The notes: generated by a model not told the origin, from the letters alone. DNA of 64,000 bases from Candidatus Devosia phytovorans (GCA_029202405.1 CP119312.1:4221001-4285000); one strand, 5' to 3'. Shown: positions 1-7,921, counted from the stretch's first letter. Numbers and translations: made by a program.

Positions 1-1
1 T

Positions 2-136
2 AAACGGCCGTCCTTGATGTGGCTGCCTCCCATCCTGGAGGCCCTGAATGCCAAGACAACGCTCCCTTACGCCCCGCATGATTTCCGATTTCTGCCGCGT
101 GCGCCTAACCGGCCCAATGCAAACAGATGGGGTTGA
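2..136 (+). CDS. Possible 3' end of an upstream gene (partial)
   Basis: A reading frame open from the window edge runs through 2-136 and stops at TGA 134-136, giving about 44 residues (central part MWLPPILEALNAKTTLPY). It overlaps the start of the recombinase gene at 48. It may be the C-terminus of another recombinase in the same cassette, since such genes often come in sets with overlapping ends, or it may be chance. Only sequence left of the window can decide. Confidence 0.3.
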   Translation, partial: KRPSLMWLPPILEALNAKTTLPYAPHDFRFLPRAPNRPNANRWG

Positions 137-2321
137 AAGGATCTCTGCATACCTTACCGGTCTTCTCGAGTTGATGGCATTTCCGCCATATCGCGGGAAG
201 TGGATCGACTGGGCACAGGTAGCGGCATCCACCGGTCTGGAAGCGGCGACGCTGGTGGAAAACCGCCAGCAACTCCAACCCGTCTTCGATGCGCTATCGC
301 GTGCCGTGGCCATGCAAGAGGGCGATGATCCAGTTCGTCCCCCGAAGATTTCAAAGCCGGCGACGGTTACGAAGCCTGCGGCTTTGCCGGCTGCTACTGC
401 AGGGCGTGCGCGACGAGGACCGAGACCGAAAGCCATCGTAGAATTCCCCGAGCCCATCACCATTGACTGGGTCGACGCCGATGACTTCGGCACCGCCCTG
501 GTCATGCACATGAGACGACACGGCGATAGTGTTCGGCATCTCTATCTGGCACTGGCATCTCGGGGGGAGGCGCAGGATCAACGGACGCTGATGAAGTGGT
601 GCACCGGCCAACTATTGCCGCGCACGGTCCGCAGCCTGGTCGTCCTCAACAACATAGAGCGCCGATATCGGCTGCCGATGGGGTATTTCCGCGCAAAACT
701 GCCGCATCAGGCAAGGGCAATAAGGGGCGTCACATTCTCCGGCTTGCCAGCGGCAGAGCGCCGGCGAATGGCTTGGCATCTGCCCGAAGATTTCCCTACA
801 CGTCCAAAGGCCGAACAGGAGGAAATCATCGAGTGGGTCCGAACGGTCGTTATCTCCGGGTCGACTGACTACCGGCGGTTCCAGGCCGCGGCCATGAAGC
901 AGCGTTATGCCGTCCGCTTTACCGCGTTCCAAGGATCCACCAGGCGGCCCGCATTGCCGCAGGTGGAGGATGAGGTCAGCGATCTGGATCTCGAACTGCA
1001 ATCCGCAGTCACCGACGCCCCAGTCGCTCTAGACGTCGAGATGAACGACCTACTGCGGTTCAAGACTGCGACGCTGACGGCCTTCGGTTTCCAACGCAAT
1101 GGCGTCTGGAATGATGAAACCGCATCGCAGAAGGTGGAGCATCTGGGCCTGATGTTCGGCGCGTTGGCGTCCGATCCCCGCAGCACAGTCAAAGGTGCAG
1201 GTGTGCCGCCCGATAGCTTGTGCTTCGCTATGCTGATCTTCCCGGCGGTTTGGGACTGGTACCTCCAATGGCGTGAACGCCGCCGCGGCTTCTATACAAA
1301 GTGGGAGGTGGACATGCTGAGCGTGGTCTTGAGCATGGCCCGTGCGGAAACCGGATGGATCCGCCAGAACCCCAGCCTGGCCGACCGTTTGAGAACTATC
1401 CCAGGCATGATCAGTCAGGCCGAGATCGATCGTGTACGGAAGGACTGGGATGGTTCCTGCGACGCCTTCTACAAGCATGCTAGGCATCGCATCCGCGAGA
1501 TTCAACGTGTTGCTCGCATCCACCGCGATCCCTTCGAGCCTATCCTGCCGGTGCTTGAGGCGGATAGTCCGGTTGGCGAATACCGCAAAATCACCGAGGA
1601 GATCGTGCGCCTCATTCCGGACGAAGCTCGATACCCACGAGCTGCAGCCGAGGCCGTGAGATCTTTTCTGCTGATCCGTCTGGGCATGCATACGGGTCTG
1701 CGCCAACGTAATCTGCGCGAGCTGTTGGTTTGTCCGCGTGGTCGGATGCCGACATCGGAAAGGCACCTCGAGGATAAGAAACGCGGCGAGTTGAGGTGGA
1801 GCGATCGTGACGGTGGATGGGAAGTTTTGATCCCTTCCGTGGCATTTAAAAACTCGACCTCGTCCTTCTTCGGGTCGAAACCGTTCCGGTTAGTGCTGCC
1901 GGATCTGGCTGGCCTATATGATGCGATCGACGCTTACATTGACCGCCACCGCGCACGGCTCATCGCCGATGCAAAAGATCCGGGCACCTTTTTCGTCAAA
2001 TCGGTAAAGCGCACCAGCGCGGACGCGGCCTACAACCAGAACACCTTCTACGAAGCGTGGCGGCTAACCATTCAGAGGTATGGCATCTACAATCCGTACA
2101 CTGGTCGCGGTGCCATCGAAGGGTTGCTGCCGCATGGCCCGCACAACGTTCGAGACGTGCTCGCCACGCATATTCTCAAGCAGACCGGATCCTATGAGCA
2201 GGCGAGCTACGCCATTCAGGACACGCCCGCCATGGTGCAACAGCACTACGGTCGGTTCCTCCCCCAGGACAAGGCTGCGATCGCGGCTAAAATTCTCAAT
2301 CGGGTGTGGGAGGCCGCCTAA
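48..2321 (+). CDS. Large tyrosine recombinase/integrase-like protein
   Basis: A 757-residue protein whose C-terminal third has tyrosine-recombinase features: an Arg in GMHTGLRQRNL (about residue 548), an H-x-x-R pair in PHNVRDVLATH (H699, R702), and a candidate nucleophile Tyr at about 734 in QQHYGRF. It would cut and rejoin DNA to mobilise an element. The long N-terminal half has no motif I recognise. The start at 48 has a GGAGG six bases upstream; an in-frame ATG at 117 is an alternative if the upstream frame (2-136) is real. The size fits the long third recombinase of multi-recombinase island cassettes (GInt-type), but the sister genes lie outside the window, so that assignment is inference. 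Confidence 0.75.
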   Translation: MPRQRSLTPRMISDFCRVRLTGPMQTDGVERISAYLTGLLELMAFPPYRGKWIDWAQVAASTGLEAATLVENRQQLQPVFDALSRAVAMQEGDDPVRPPKISKPATVTKPAALPAATAGRARRGPRPKAIVEFPEPITIDWVDADDFGTALVMHMRRHGDSVRHLYLALASRGEAQDQRTLMKWCTGQLLPRTVRSLVVLNNIERRYRLPMGYFRAKLPHQARAIRGVTFSGLPAAERRRMAWHLPEDFPTRPKAEQEEIIEWVRTVVISGSTDYRRFQAAAMKQRYAVRFTAFQGSTRRPALPQVEDEVSDLDLELQSAVTDAPVALDVEMNDLLRFKTATLTAFGFQRNGVWNDETASQKVEHLGLMFGALASDPRSTVKGAGVPPDSLCFAMLIFPAVWDWYLQWRERRRGFYTKWEVDMLSVVLSMARAETGWIRQNPSLADRLRTIPGMISQAEIDRVRKDWDGSCDAFYKHARHRIREIQRVARIHRDPFEPILPVLEADSPVGEYRKITEEIVRLIPDEARYPRAAAEAVRSFLLIRLGMHTGLRQRNLRELLVCPRGRMPTSERHLEDKKRGELRWSDRDGGWEVLIPSVAFKNSTSSFFGSKPFRLVLPDLAGLYDAIDAYIDRHRARLIADAKDPGTFFVKSVKRTSADAAYNQNTFYEAWRLTIQRYGIYNPYTGRGAIEGLLPHGPHNVRDVLATHILKQTGSYEQASYAIQDTPAMVQQHYGRFLPQDKAAIAAKILNRVWEAA

Positions 2322-2409
2322 CCTACACGCCCATACCAATCATAAGTGGTTCTGAGGCTGGCTCGCTCTCTGGCCAGCAATAGCCGGCGGCGAAGAGGGC
2401 GGTGAGTTC

Positions 2410-2535
2410 ATGCTGCTGACCGTCCTCAAGCCTGGCGGCGTGGTAGCCGTTCAGCTCGAGGCGCTTTCTCCGTCGATCACGGAGAGGATGCTGGAGGACT
2501 ATGCATATAACCAGGTGCCGCCCTTGCCCGGATAA
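2410..2535 (+). CDS. Small ORF downstream of the recombinase
   Basis: A 41-residue frame (begins MLLTVLKPGGVVAVQLEA) lies 88 bp after the recombinase stop, with a weak GGTGAG three bases before the ATG. The frame is open upstream to 2356, so the real start is unsure. It could be a small accessory protein of the recombinase cassette. No family recognised. Confidence 0.25.
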   Translation: MLLTVLKPGGVVAVQLEALSPSITERMLEDYAYNQVPPLPG

Positions 2536-2578
2536 CTGTGCTGCGGCATGTTGATGTCAGAGCGCATTGGGGAGAGCG

Positions 2579-2827
2579 ATGCGGGTCCCGGACCATCCAC
2601 CAAAGCCCATCCAGCCGATTACCCGCCTATCCCAGTTTCACGATGCTGGCTTTGTGTTGATTAGCCACTGCTCTTCGGGCCGTGGCCATCAACATTTGAT
2701 AGTCTATGAAACGGTGATGGCGCGCATGGGCGACGCCGAAGTCGACTACGCCCTCAAGGTCGCGATGACCTGTCCGGAATGCGGTGCCAGCGGTGGCGGC
2801 ATGACCATGCTGATGCCTACCGCATGA
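2579..2827 (+). CDS. Small hypothetical protein with a CPxCG pair
   Basis: An 82-residue protein with one CPECG knuckle near the C-terminus (half of a typical zinc ribbon) and a His-containing segment HCSSGRGHQH near residue 35 that could supply further metal ligands. The ATG at 2579 has GGGGAG four bases upstream; a TTG at 2567 is an alternative. It is followed at once by a strong terminator hairpin, which supports it being the last gene of a rightward unit starting with the recombinase. Function unknown. Confidence 0.5.
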   Translation: MRVPDHPPKPIQPITRLSQFHDAGFVLISHCSSGRGHQHLIVYETVMARMGDAEVDYALKVAMTCPECGASGGGMTMLMPTA

Positions 2828-2831
2828 GCTA

Positions 2832-2866
2832 AAAATGGCCGCGCCTTTTCAGGGCGCGGCCATTTT
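2832..2866. terminator. Bidirectional terminator hairpin
   Basis: Perfect 14-bp inverted repeat (AAAATGGCCGCGCC at 2832-2845 against 2853-2866) around a 7-base loop. The A and T runs at the arms make it work in both directions, ending the rightward small gene and the leftward CBASS operon. Confidence 0.85.
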
Positions 2867-2974
2867 GCATCAAGCAGGTTCGGCTGCTTTCACTTGTGTC
2901 TTCTCGGCCAATGCCGGTTTATCCAGGTCGATAGCTACCCGGCCCAACGTTCCAGGGCGATAAGTGCCATCCAA

Positions 2975-4057
2975 CTAACGCTTGCGCGCGGATGGAGCCA
3001 CGTCCGACAGCAGCTGCGGGCCAGATCGGTCTTTTGTCACCATCGACATCGCCAATGAAGTAAACGACCATTTTTGGGCGCTGATGTTCACCAGAGGGAC
3101 GGTGTGGTCCACAGTCTTTGCTGCAGCGTCCAACAGGCTCGTGTGCAGTTGCAACCCCTTGGCCATCGCACCTTCCGCAACCCAAAGGAGGGCATCATCG
3201 GACAGGCCAGTGATGTCCCCGCCGCCGCCGACTGAACCATGATCGCCCGGGAACCAGAGCTGCTGGTAGGGTAGCGCCTCTCCCTCAGGGCGACGGGCGT
3301 TCAGCTCGTCAAGATTGTCCCATGGAGCGGCCGGGAAGGTAGCTCGACGTTCGTCGATGGCGATAGCATGGCGTGCGGACGCCACGCTGCTTGAAAGGGC
3401 GAAGTCGTGGAAGGTGTACTTCCTGTTGAACAGTTTCGAGATCCAGAGAAACGACGGTACCCCCATCGCTCCCACTGTGTCCCACACGCCGAGATACGCA
3501 ATCTTGAGCGGTACCACGACGGCCAGGTCGGTTTCGGGATGGTGCAGCTTTCGCCATTCTCGTTCCGCGCTGCCAGTCGTAACGCCTCGAGAGTTCTCCC
3601 AGCGGAAGGCACAGTTTTCGGGTGTGTCGGGATGCCCAGTGGTACCTCGGTTCTGATACCGCTTTATTGCCTCTGGAAGCATATGAATGCGGTCCCGGTC
3701 CAAGATACCGACCGAGCGGATCATCCCGGCCAAAGACCGCGCGGTATGGGCACCGCGAGAGAAGCCGAAAATGTAGATCTCGTCCCCAGGGCGGTAGTTG
3801 AACATGAGATTCTTGTAGGCTTCGACGACGTTTTGAAGCAGGCCCCAGCCGAACATCCCGCCGCCAAGACGGTCGATCTTCTTGGCAATGCTGCCGGTGC
3901 CGCGACCTGTGCCTACACCTTCCAGATAGAAGACGACCTGCGAAACGCCGTCGTCAGCTACCCCTGGAATCGCGCGGGCGAGTTTGAGGACATTGGTTGG
4001 ATAGGCGGATTCGATGTGGTTCCAGGTCCCATCGCAGCAGAAAATAAGTCTTCTCAT
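2975..4057 (-). CDS. DUF2235 alpha/beta-hydrolase, last gene of the CBASS operon
   Basis: A 360-residue protein of the DUF2235 family, alpha/beta hydrolases related to T6SS Tle1-type phospholipases. The N-terminus MRRLIFCCDGTWN is the family's first strand with its Asp, and the nucleophile elbow is GFSRGA with Ser100. No signal peptide or membrane helix is evident. The start at 4057 has AGGAG five to ten bases upstream and lies only 10 bp after the patatin stop. The longer open frame upstream is a shadow of the patatin gene. In this position it would be a second lipase-like effector or an accessory hydrolase of the CBASS system. The fold is clear; the substrate and the CBASS role are inference. 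Confidence 0.85.
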   Translation of the reverse strand: MRRLIFCCDGTWNHIESAYPTNVLKLARAIPGVADDGVSQVVFYLEGVGTGRGTGSIAKKIDRLGGGMFGWGLLQNVVEAYKNLMFNYRPGDEIYIFGFSRGAHTARSLAGMIRSVGILDRDRIHMLPEAIKRYQNRGTTGHPDTPENCAFRWENSRGVTTGSAEREWRKLHHPETDLAVVVPLKIAYLGVWDTVGAMGVPSFLWISKLFNRKYTFHDFALSSSVASARHAIAIDERRATFPAAPWDNLDELNARRPEGEALPYQQLWFPGDHGSVGGGGDITGLSDDALLWVAEGAMAKGLQLHTSLLDAAAKTVDHTVPLVNISAQKWSFTSLAMSMVTKDRSGPQLLSDVAPSARKR

Positions 4058-4067
4058 TTCGATCTCC

Positions 4068-5117
4068 TCACGACACCGGGCATTTGAGGTAGACATCGGC
4101 CGTGTCGCCGAAGAACATCGAGTTGACATGCTGGCCAGAGCTCTCGGCCATGCTGCGCGCAACGGACGGCAATTCTCGGACCGCCCTCTCGACATCATCG
4201 AGGGCAATGGGATTGTCACCTTCGGCCGGATCAATACGGATCAGATTGGGCTTACCGATCAGCAGTCCGGCCTGGCCGTTGGCGTTATGGCTCTGGGCCT
4301 TGACCGCAGCCCGGAACAATGCCGGCCCGCCAGCCCTGAGCGGATTGGTCCAGCCAAACACGCCCGATGTCTGAAGGTCTGCCGTCGAGAACAGGTCGTC
4401 ACCAGTGCCGATGCTGAGAATGCGGATATTCTCGCTGGGCACGTCATAGCAGACCATGACATCGACCAGTGCCTGCATGACGGGGTTGTTGGCCCATAGG
4501 CCGCCATCGACCATCGTGTGCCCATCATTGGCGACACCGGAGTAGATCGTTGGCGCGGCTGCCGTGTGCAGTGCGACCCGAGCCGCCGTTACGTGCCGAT
4601 CCTTCTTGTAGTCAGGGTGATGTGGCGTCTTGTAGATCCAAGGCTCGCCGTGTTGCCCTTCGAAGCTCGGGATGACCAGGCGAACCTCGGCGTCGTCGAT
4701 ATACATGTCGCCGAAAACTTCGAGTAGTTCGTCCATAAGGGCGTTCTGGTCGTGCTTTGCCTTGAACAGCCAGCGCAGCTTTTGGCGGATTGCAGCGAAC
4801 CTTTTCGGCTTCGGAAAGATCGTGTGGCCGCGTTTGGTGTAGATGGTCATCGCTTCAGTCGCGGTCATGCCCTTCGCCAGCGCCAATGCGATGATGCCGC
4901 CGGTCGAGGTGCCGGCGATCATGTCGAAATGGTCGGCAACCGGTTTGCCGTTCAAAAAGCGGCGCTCAAGCTCGGCAAGATAGGCCGCAGGAAAAACGCC
5001 CCTGATGCCGCCGCCGTCGATGGAAAGAATGCGGAACAGCCGTTCCTCCGGCCATGGCTGCTTGACGCGGTTGTGCTGGATTGTGCCGTCTGAGCGACGG
5101 GGAGCGATATAGTTCAT
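4068..5117 (-). CDS. capV: Patatin-like phospholipase, CBASS effector (CapV-like)
   Basis: A 349-residue patatin domain protein. The oxyanion loop DGGGIRG is at 34-40, the nucleophile motif GTSTGG has Ser71, and the catalytic Asp is in DGGLWANNP (D204). The Ser-Asp dyad is complete. CapV-type patatins are switched on by the cyclic nucleotide made by the neighbouring CD-NTase and degrade membrane phospholipids, killing the infected cell. The start at 5117 is chosen because the ATGA overlaps the stop of the E2-like gene by 4 bp, with AGGTGA just upstream; the N-terminal extension of the open frame would lie inside that gene. The family is certain; activation by the local cyclase is inferred from the operon. 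Confidence 0.92.
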   Translation of the reverse strand: MNYIAPRRSDGTIQHNRVKQPWPEERLFRILSIDGGGIRGVFPAAYLAELERRFLNGKPVADHFDMIAGTSTGGIIALALAKGMTATEAMTIYTKRGHTIFPKPKRFAAIRQKLRWLFKAKHDQNALMDELLEVFGDMYIDDAEVRLVIPSFEGQHGEPWIYKTPHHPDYKKDRHVTAARVALHTAAAPTIYSGVANDGHTMVDGGLWANNPVMQALVDVMVCYDVPSENIRILSIGTGDDLFSTADLQTSGVFGWTNPLRAGGPALFRAAVKAQSHNANGQAGLLIGKPNLIRIDPAEGDNPIALDDVERAVRELPSVARSMAESSGQHVNSMFFGDTADVYLKCPVS

Positions 5118-5575
5118 GATGTCACCTCGTCGATGTGCTGCTTGATAGTCGTCGGCACGGGGTCGCCTGGATGGCGACCGCCACCGAGCCATTTTCCGGT
5201 CAAAGACCAAGTCTCGTAAAAGTAGAGCCAGTCGCTGATCCAGCCGACAAAACGGTCCGAGATGGCCATGCCGTCGTTCCATTCGTTCTGCGCCGGGTCG
5301 AACAGGCACAAGAATGGACGATCGTTACGCCAATAAACGTGTGGCAATGGGCCATCTTGAAAGTCAGGCCTTTCGCGCAAGGAGGGGCGAAGGACGCGAA
5401 CCCAGGGGAGGTTGTCCCCCTGGGTGAAGCTGATCTCGACGGAATAGGTGTCGTATTCGGCTTCCACGGCGCCGCGCCAGACCACGGTGTCTTCGGTCTG
5501 GGTGCGCACCTTGAACTGCGGCCAGGTGGCCTGCATTGAGGCGATCTGAGCAGGAATGGTCATGGCCTCGGTCAC
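5114..5575 (-). CDS. E2-like conjugation protein of a type II-short CBASS
   Basis: A 153-residue protein (GTG start at 5575 overlapping the cyclase stop as GTGA; an ATG at 5563 is an alternative). The pattern fits the bacterial E2-like fold: paired strands around YSVEISF and WVRVLRP, a PH motif (H79), the candidate catalytic Cys90 in PFLCLFDP, then Trp-rich helices around FVGWISDWLYFYETW. E2-only CBASS operons use such a protein, without E1 or JAB genes, to prime the CD-NTase by conjugation. No E1 or JAB gene is present here. Annotated by motif pattern and context; a structure comparison would confirm it. Confidence 0.75.
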   Translation of the reverse strand: MTEAMTIPAQIASMQATWPQFKVRTQTEDTVVWRGAVEAEYDTYSVEISFTQGDNLPWVRVLRPSLRERPDFQDGPLPHVYWRNDRPFLCLFDPAQNEWNDGMAISDRFVGWISDWLYFYETWSLTGKWLGGGRHPGDPVPTTIKQHIDEVTS

Positions 5576-6816
5576 TTGCGCAGATCTCCGAAGAAGGTGT
5601 GAGCCACCGGCTTAGGAGCTGCGCTGGCGATCGATGGCACGGTGAGCGCGGCGGCGGCCGCCGAAGGCAGGACGACCTTCCCCGAAGGTGCGTAGGAGTG
5701 GCGACCCTCGCGAACGGCGGTCGCTTCCTTGGCGATACGGTCGACCGCATTGGAGACGACGCGGTCACCGAACATCTCACGCAGCCAGTCGCCAATTTCA
5801 CCGGCTGACATCTGCATGGCTTCTTCCAAGCCCGCGACCAACTCGTCGAGATATCGAGCAAACTGGATCTGCTGCTTCTGGTTTTCAGGCCAGCGATCGG
5901 TGAAAACATCCTCAGCGTGAGACGGGTTCGAGACGTGAAGCAGCTCACCGCGGGCGCTCGCGGCGCGGATCTCGCGGGCAATATGGCGGCACAACTTGAC
6001 CAGCATCTGGGACAGGGTGAGGCCAGGTTCGGCCACAAAGCCTGCCATGCACGACATCATCACCGACGGTGGAATGCGTGCGTCATAGTTCGCATAGCGG
6101 ATGTTGCGATAGCGCTTGGCCAGCTGAAGGGCCAAGGTGGCGGTATTTTTCGCCACAAACTCCCGCTGATCAGGGACTTCATCGACCTCGGCATCTGCGC
6201 GATAGTTGGCAGCTTCGAACAAGCGCCAGCGGCGGTTAAACTCCGCGACAACCTGGACTTCAAACGGCGTGCGGTCCGTGTACCAACTCGCGAAGCCGTA
6301 GGCGTTCATCGGGACGAAGTCGTCATCGCCACGTGCGGCCGGCCCCTTTGAATGAGTGATGACGCTCTGGCGGTCAGGCGTGTTCACCTCACGAAAAGCA
6401 GGCGTGATGTCGAGGTGCATACCGTCCGCGTAATAGAGTGTGACGCAGCGCGTCTGGCGGACGACGGTCAGGCCCTGATATCCATCGAGGGCGTCAAACA
6501 GCTCGTCGAGAATCTCGTTCGGCTGCATTGAGCGGAAGCGACCGCCAAGCTGGGCGACAATGTCGATATCGAACTCGTCATCGGTTCCGCGGTTCGAAAT
6601 CGTGGCGTCGATCGCCATCGATCCCTGCGGATAGAAGTGCTCGATCTGATCCTCAAAGGCCTTGGTGCCTTCGAGGAAGGTGCGGACAGCCTTGTAGCGG
6701 CTAGTCGCCTTGCGGTGCAGCGATGGCGGCAGCTGCACGTTGAATGCGATCTCGGCCAAGATGCGGTCGAGACGGGTGATAAACGGATTAGCAGTCGAGG
6801 TCAGGCTGGAAGTCAT
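5572..6816 (-). CDS. CD-NTase: CBASS cyclic oligonucleotide synthase
   Basis: A 414-residue cGAS/DncV-like nucleotidyltransferase. The polymerase-beta motif has G65-S66 (FYPQGSMAID), the metal pair D83 and D85 in EFDIDIV, and the third Asp D136 in LDITPAF. The C-terminal helical domain has the usual NPSHAEDVFTDRW segment. It should sense phage infection and make a cyclic di- or trinucleotide that activates the patatin. The last 50 or so residues are rich in Ala, Pro and Val and look unstructured, ending FFGDLRK, which suits a tail conjugated by the E2-like partner. I cannot assign clade or product. First gene of the CBASS operon; its ATG lies inside a 31-residue leader ORF. Confidence 0.9.
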   Translation of the reverse strand: MTSSLTSTANPFITRLDRILAEIAFNVQLPPSLHRKATSRYKAVRTFLEGTKAFEDQIEHFYPQGSMAIDATISNRGTDDEFDIDIVAQLGGRFRSMQPNEILDELFDALDGYQGLTVVRQTRCVTLYYADGMHLDITPAFREVNTPDRQSVITHSKGPAARGDDDFVPMNAYGFASWYTDRTPFEVQVVAEFNRRWRLFEAANYRADAEVDEVPDQREFVAKNTATLALQLAKRYRNIRYANYDARIPPSVMMSCMAGFVAEPGLTLSQMLVKLCRHIAREIRAASARGELLHVSNPSHAEDVFTDRWPENQKQQIQFARYLDELVAGLEEAMQMSAGEIGDWLREMFGDRVVSNAVDRIAKEATAVREGRHSYAPSGKVVLPSAAAAALTVPSIASAAPKPVAHTFFGDLRK

Positions 6817-6883
6817 AACAATACCCTTTGCTGTCCGGCGGACGGTGGTTGTTCAAATCTGCGAATGTCATGTGGTCGGACAT
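6788..6883 (-). CDS. 31-residue leader ORF overlapping the CD-NTase start
   Basis: Starts ATG at 6883 after a strong AAGGAGA seven bases upstream, begins MSDHMTFADLNN, and stops at 6788-6790, 29 nt inside the CD-NTase gene in another frame. The cyclase's own ribosome site (AGGG) is weak, so its translation could be coupled to this leader. Not a known family. Alternatively the strong site could mark misread annotation, but no longer frame uses it. Confidence 0.5.
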   Translation of the reverse strand: MSDHMTFADLNNHRPPDSKGYCYDFQPDLDC

Positions 6884-6960
6884 TTCGAGTCTCCTTGAGA
6901 TGGCGGTCGTGCACTCGCCGCTGTTTTCTTGTTCGCGCGGAATCGATTTCCGCTGGGACC

Positions 6961-6994
6961 ATAAGATTCCCGATTCCAGGTAATGTCAACTATA
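6961..6994 (-). promoter_or_regulatory. Candidate CBASS operon promoters (leftward)
   Basis: On the minus strand a perfect TTGACA (6984-6989) is followed after 17 bp by TCTTAT (6961-6966). A second -10-like box TATAGT (6989-6994) would place its -35 at 7012-7017, touching the first operator copy. Either would give a leader mRNA reaching the AAGGAGA ORF at 6883. Confidence 0.5.
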
Positions 6995-7015
6995 CGCGCA
7001 AGATTGAACCGAACT

Positions 7016-7051
7016 GTGCATGACATGCACCGGTCTGTGCATGTCATTGAC
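7016..7051. promoter_or_regulatory. Two tandem operator-like palindromes, 21 bp apart
   Basis: GTGCATGACATGCAC (7016-7030) is a perfect 7+1+7 palindrome. A second, imperfect copy GTGCATGTCATTGAC lies at 7037-7051. Start-to-start distance is 21 bp, two helical turns. The second copy runs into a rightward TTGACA (7047-7052), a possible -35 for the repressor operon. These are the likely binding sites of the XRE protein encoded just downstream. Confidence 0.65.
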
Positions 7052-7082
7052 AACTTCCGCGAACACGGTTCTTTTCGCTTGC

Positions 7083-7424
7083 ATGACGGAGATGGACCTA
7101 TACATAGCGCTCGGGCGCAAGGTGGCCGCATCGCGCAAGCGACTAGGTCTGACGCAGGCCGATCTGGCTGCTCAGATCTCACTAACGCGTGCATCGGTCG
7201 CGAACATCGAGACTGGCCGGCAGCGCGTCATGCTCCATGACGTCTTCGCTCTCGTGGAGGCGCTGGGGGGCAAGTCGATCTTGGACTTCGTGCCTGAACG
7301 AGTGCCCAGGGCCATCGTAAAGGATGTTGCCTTCGCGGGCGACGGAGCAAGCAAAGAGGATGAACGAGCGATGCTTCAGATGATCGAGCTCGCGACCGCA
7401 GCTCCCCGGCGGCGGGCGAAATGA
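7083..7424 (+). CDS. capH: XRE-family repressor (CapH-like CBASS regulator)
   Basis: A 113-residue protein with an N-terminal helix-turn-helix of the Cro/XRE type (GLTQADLAAQISLTRASVAN, about residues 22-41) and a short C-terminal tail with no second known domain. It overlaps the metalloprotease gene by 4 bp and is divergent from the CBASS operon, as for CapH, the repressor that CapP cleaves when DNA is damaged. The ATG at 7083 matches where the HTH fold begins; 7092 is possible. There is no clear ribosome site and the putative -35 is near, so the mRNA may have almost no leader. Upstream in-frame ATGs fall inside the operators and are unlikely starts. Confidence 0.8.
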   Translation: MTEMDLYIALGRKVAASRKRLGLTQADLAAQISLTRASVANIETGRQRVMLHDVFALVEALGGKSILDFVPERVPRAIVKDVAFAGDGASKEDERAMLQMIELATAAPRRRAK

Positions 7425-7921
7425 ACGCGGACGACGCCAGGGAGGCAGCTCGGAAGCTCCTGAAGGACCAGAACGTGACGTCGGCGCCCGTGCCTGTGGA
7501 GCGCATCGCTCGACAGCTCGGCGTACGGGTGCAGTATGGACCGCTCGACAACGACCTCTCAGGGATGGCGCACATTCGCGATGGAGTCGTGATCGTCGGC
7601 GTGAATTCTCTTCATGCCCCTAACCGGCAACGGTTTACGCTTGCGCACGAGCTCGGACACGTGGTGCTACATCGCCCGATCCTCGAGGATAACGTGCATG
7701 TCGACCGAGTGCTGCTCCGGGACCGCGACTCTTCGTCCGGGCTTTACGAGCAGGAGATCCAGGCCAATGCCTTCGCCAGCGAGCTCCTGATGCCAACCGA
7801 TCTTCTGAACACCGTCCTCGGCGGGCGGCAGGTCGTCCTCGACGACGACGAGGAGGTCGCCGCCCTCGCCAAGAAATTCCGCGTGAGCGAATCCGCCATG
7901 CGGTTCCGCTTTTTCAAGTGA
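7421..7921 (+). CDS. capP: ImmA/IrrE-type zinc metallopeptidase (CapP-like)
   Basis: A 166-residue protein with the zinc motif HELGH (H76, E77, H80) and a third ligand Glu112 in EIQANAFASELLMP, the hallmark of the ImmA/IrrE family. In the CapH-CapP pair this protease is stimulated by single-stranded DNA and cuts the repressor, releasing CBASS expression. The pairing with an XRE gene (4-bp overlap) and the divergent CBASS operon fit that role closely. The C-terminal segment FRVSESAMRFRFFK is the usual winged end of the family. Family sure; the CapP role is inferred from context. Confidence 0.85.
   Translation: MNADDAREAARKLLKDQNVTSAPVPVERIARQLGVRVQYGPLDNDLSGMAHIRDGVVIVGVNSLHAPNRQRFTLAHELGHVVLHRPILEDNVHVDRVLLRDRDSSSGLYEQEIQANAFASELLMPTDLLNTVLGGRQVVLDDDEEVAALAKKFRVSESAMRFRFFK

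Noticed and set aside
3407..4087. 226-residue plus-strand frame over the DUF2235 gene
   Set aside because: DUF2235 catalytic motifs lie on the minus strand and the operon is continuous there.
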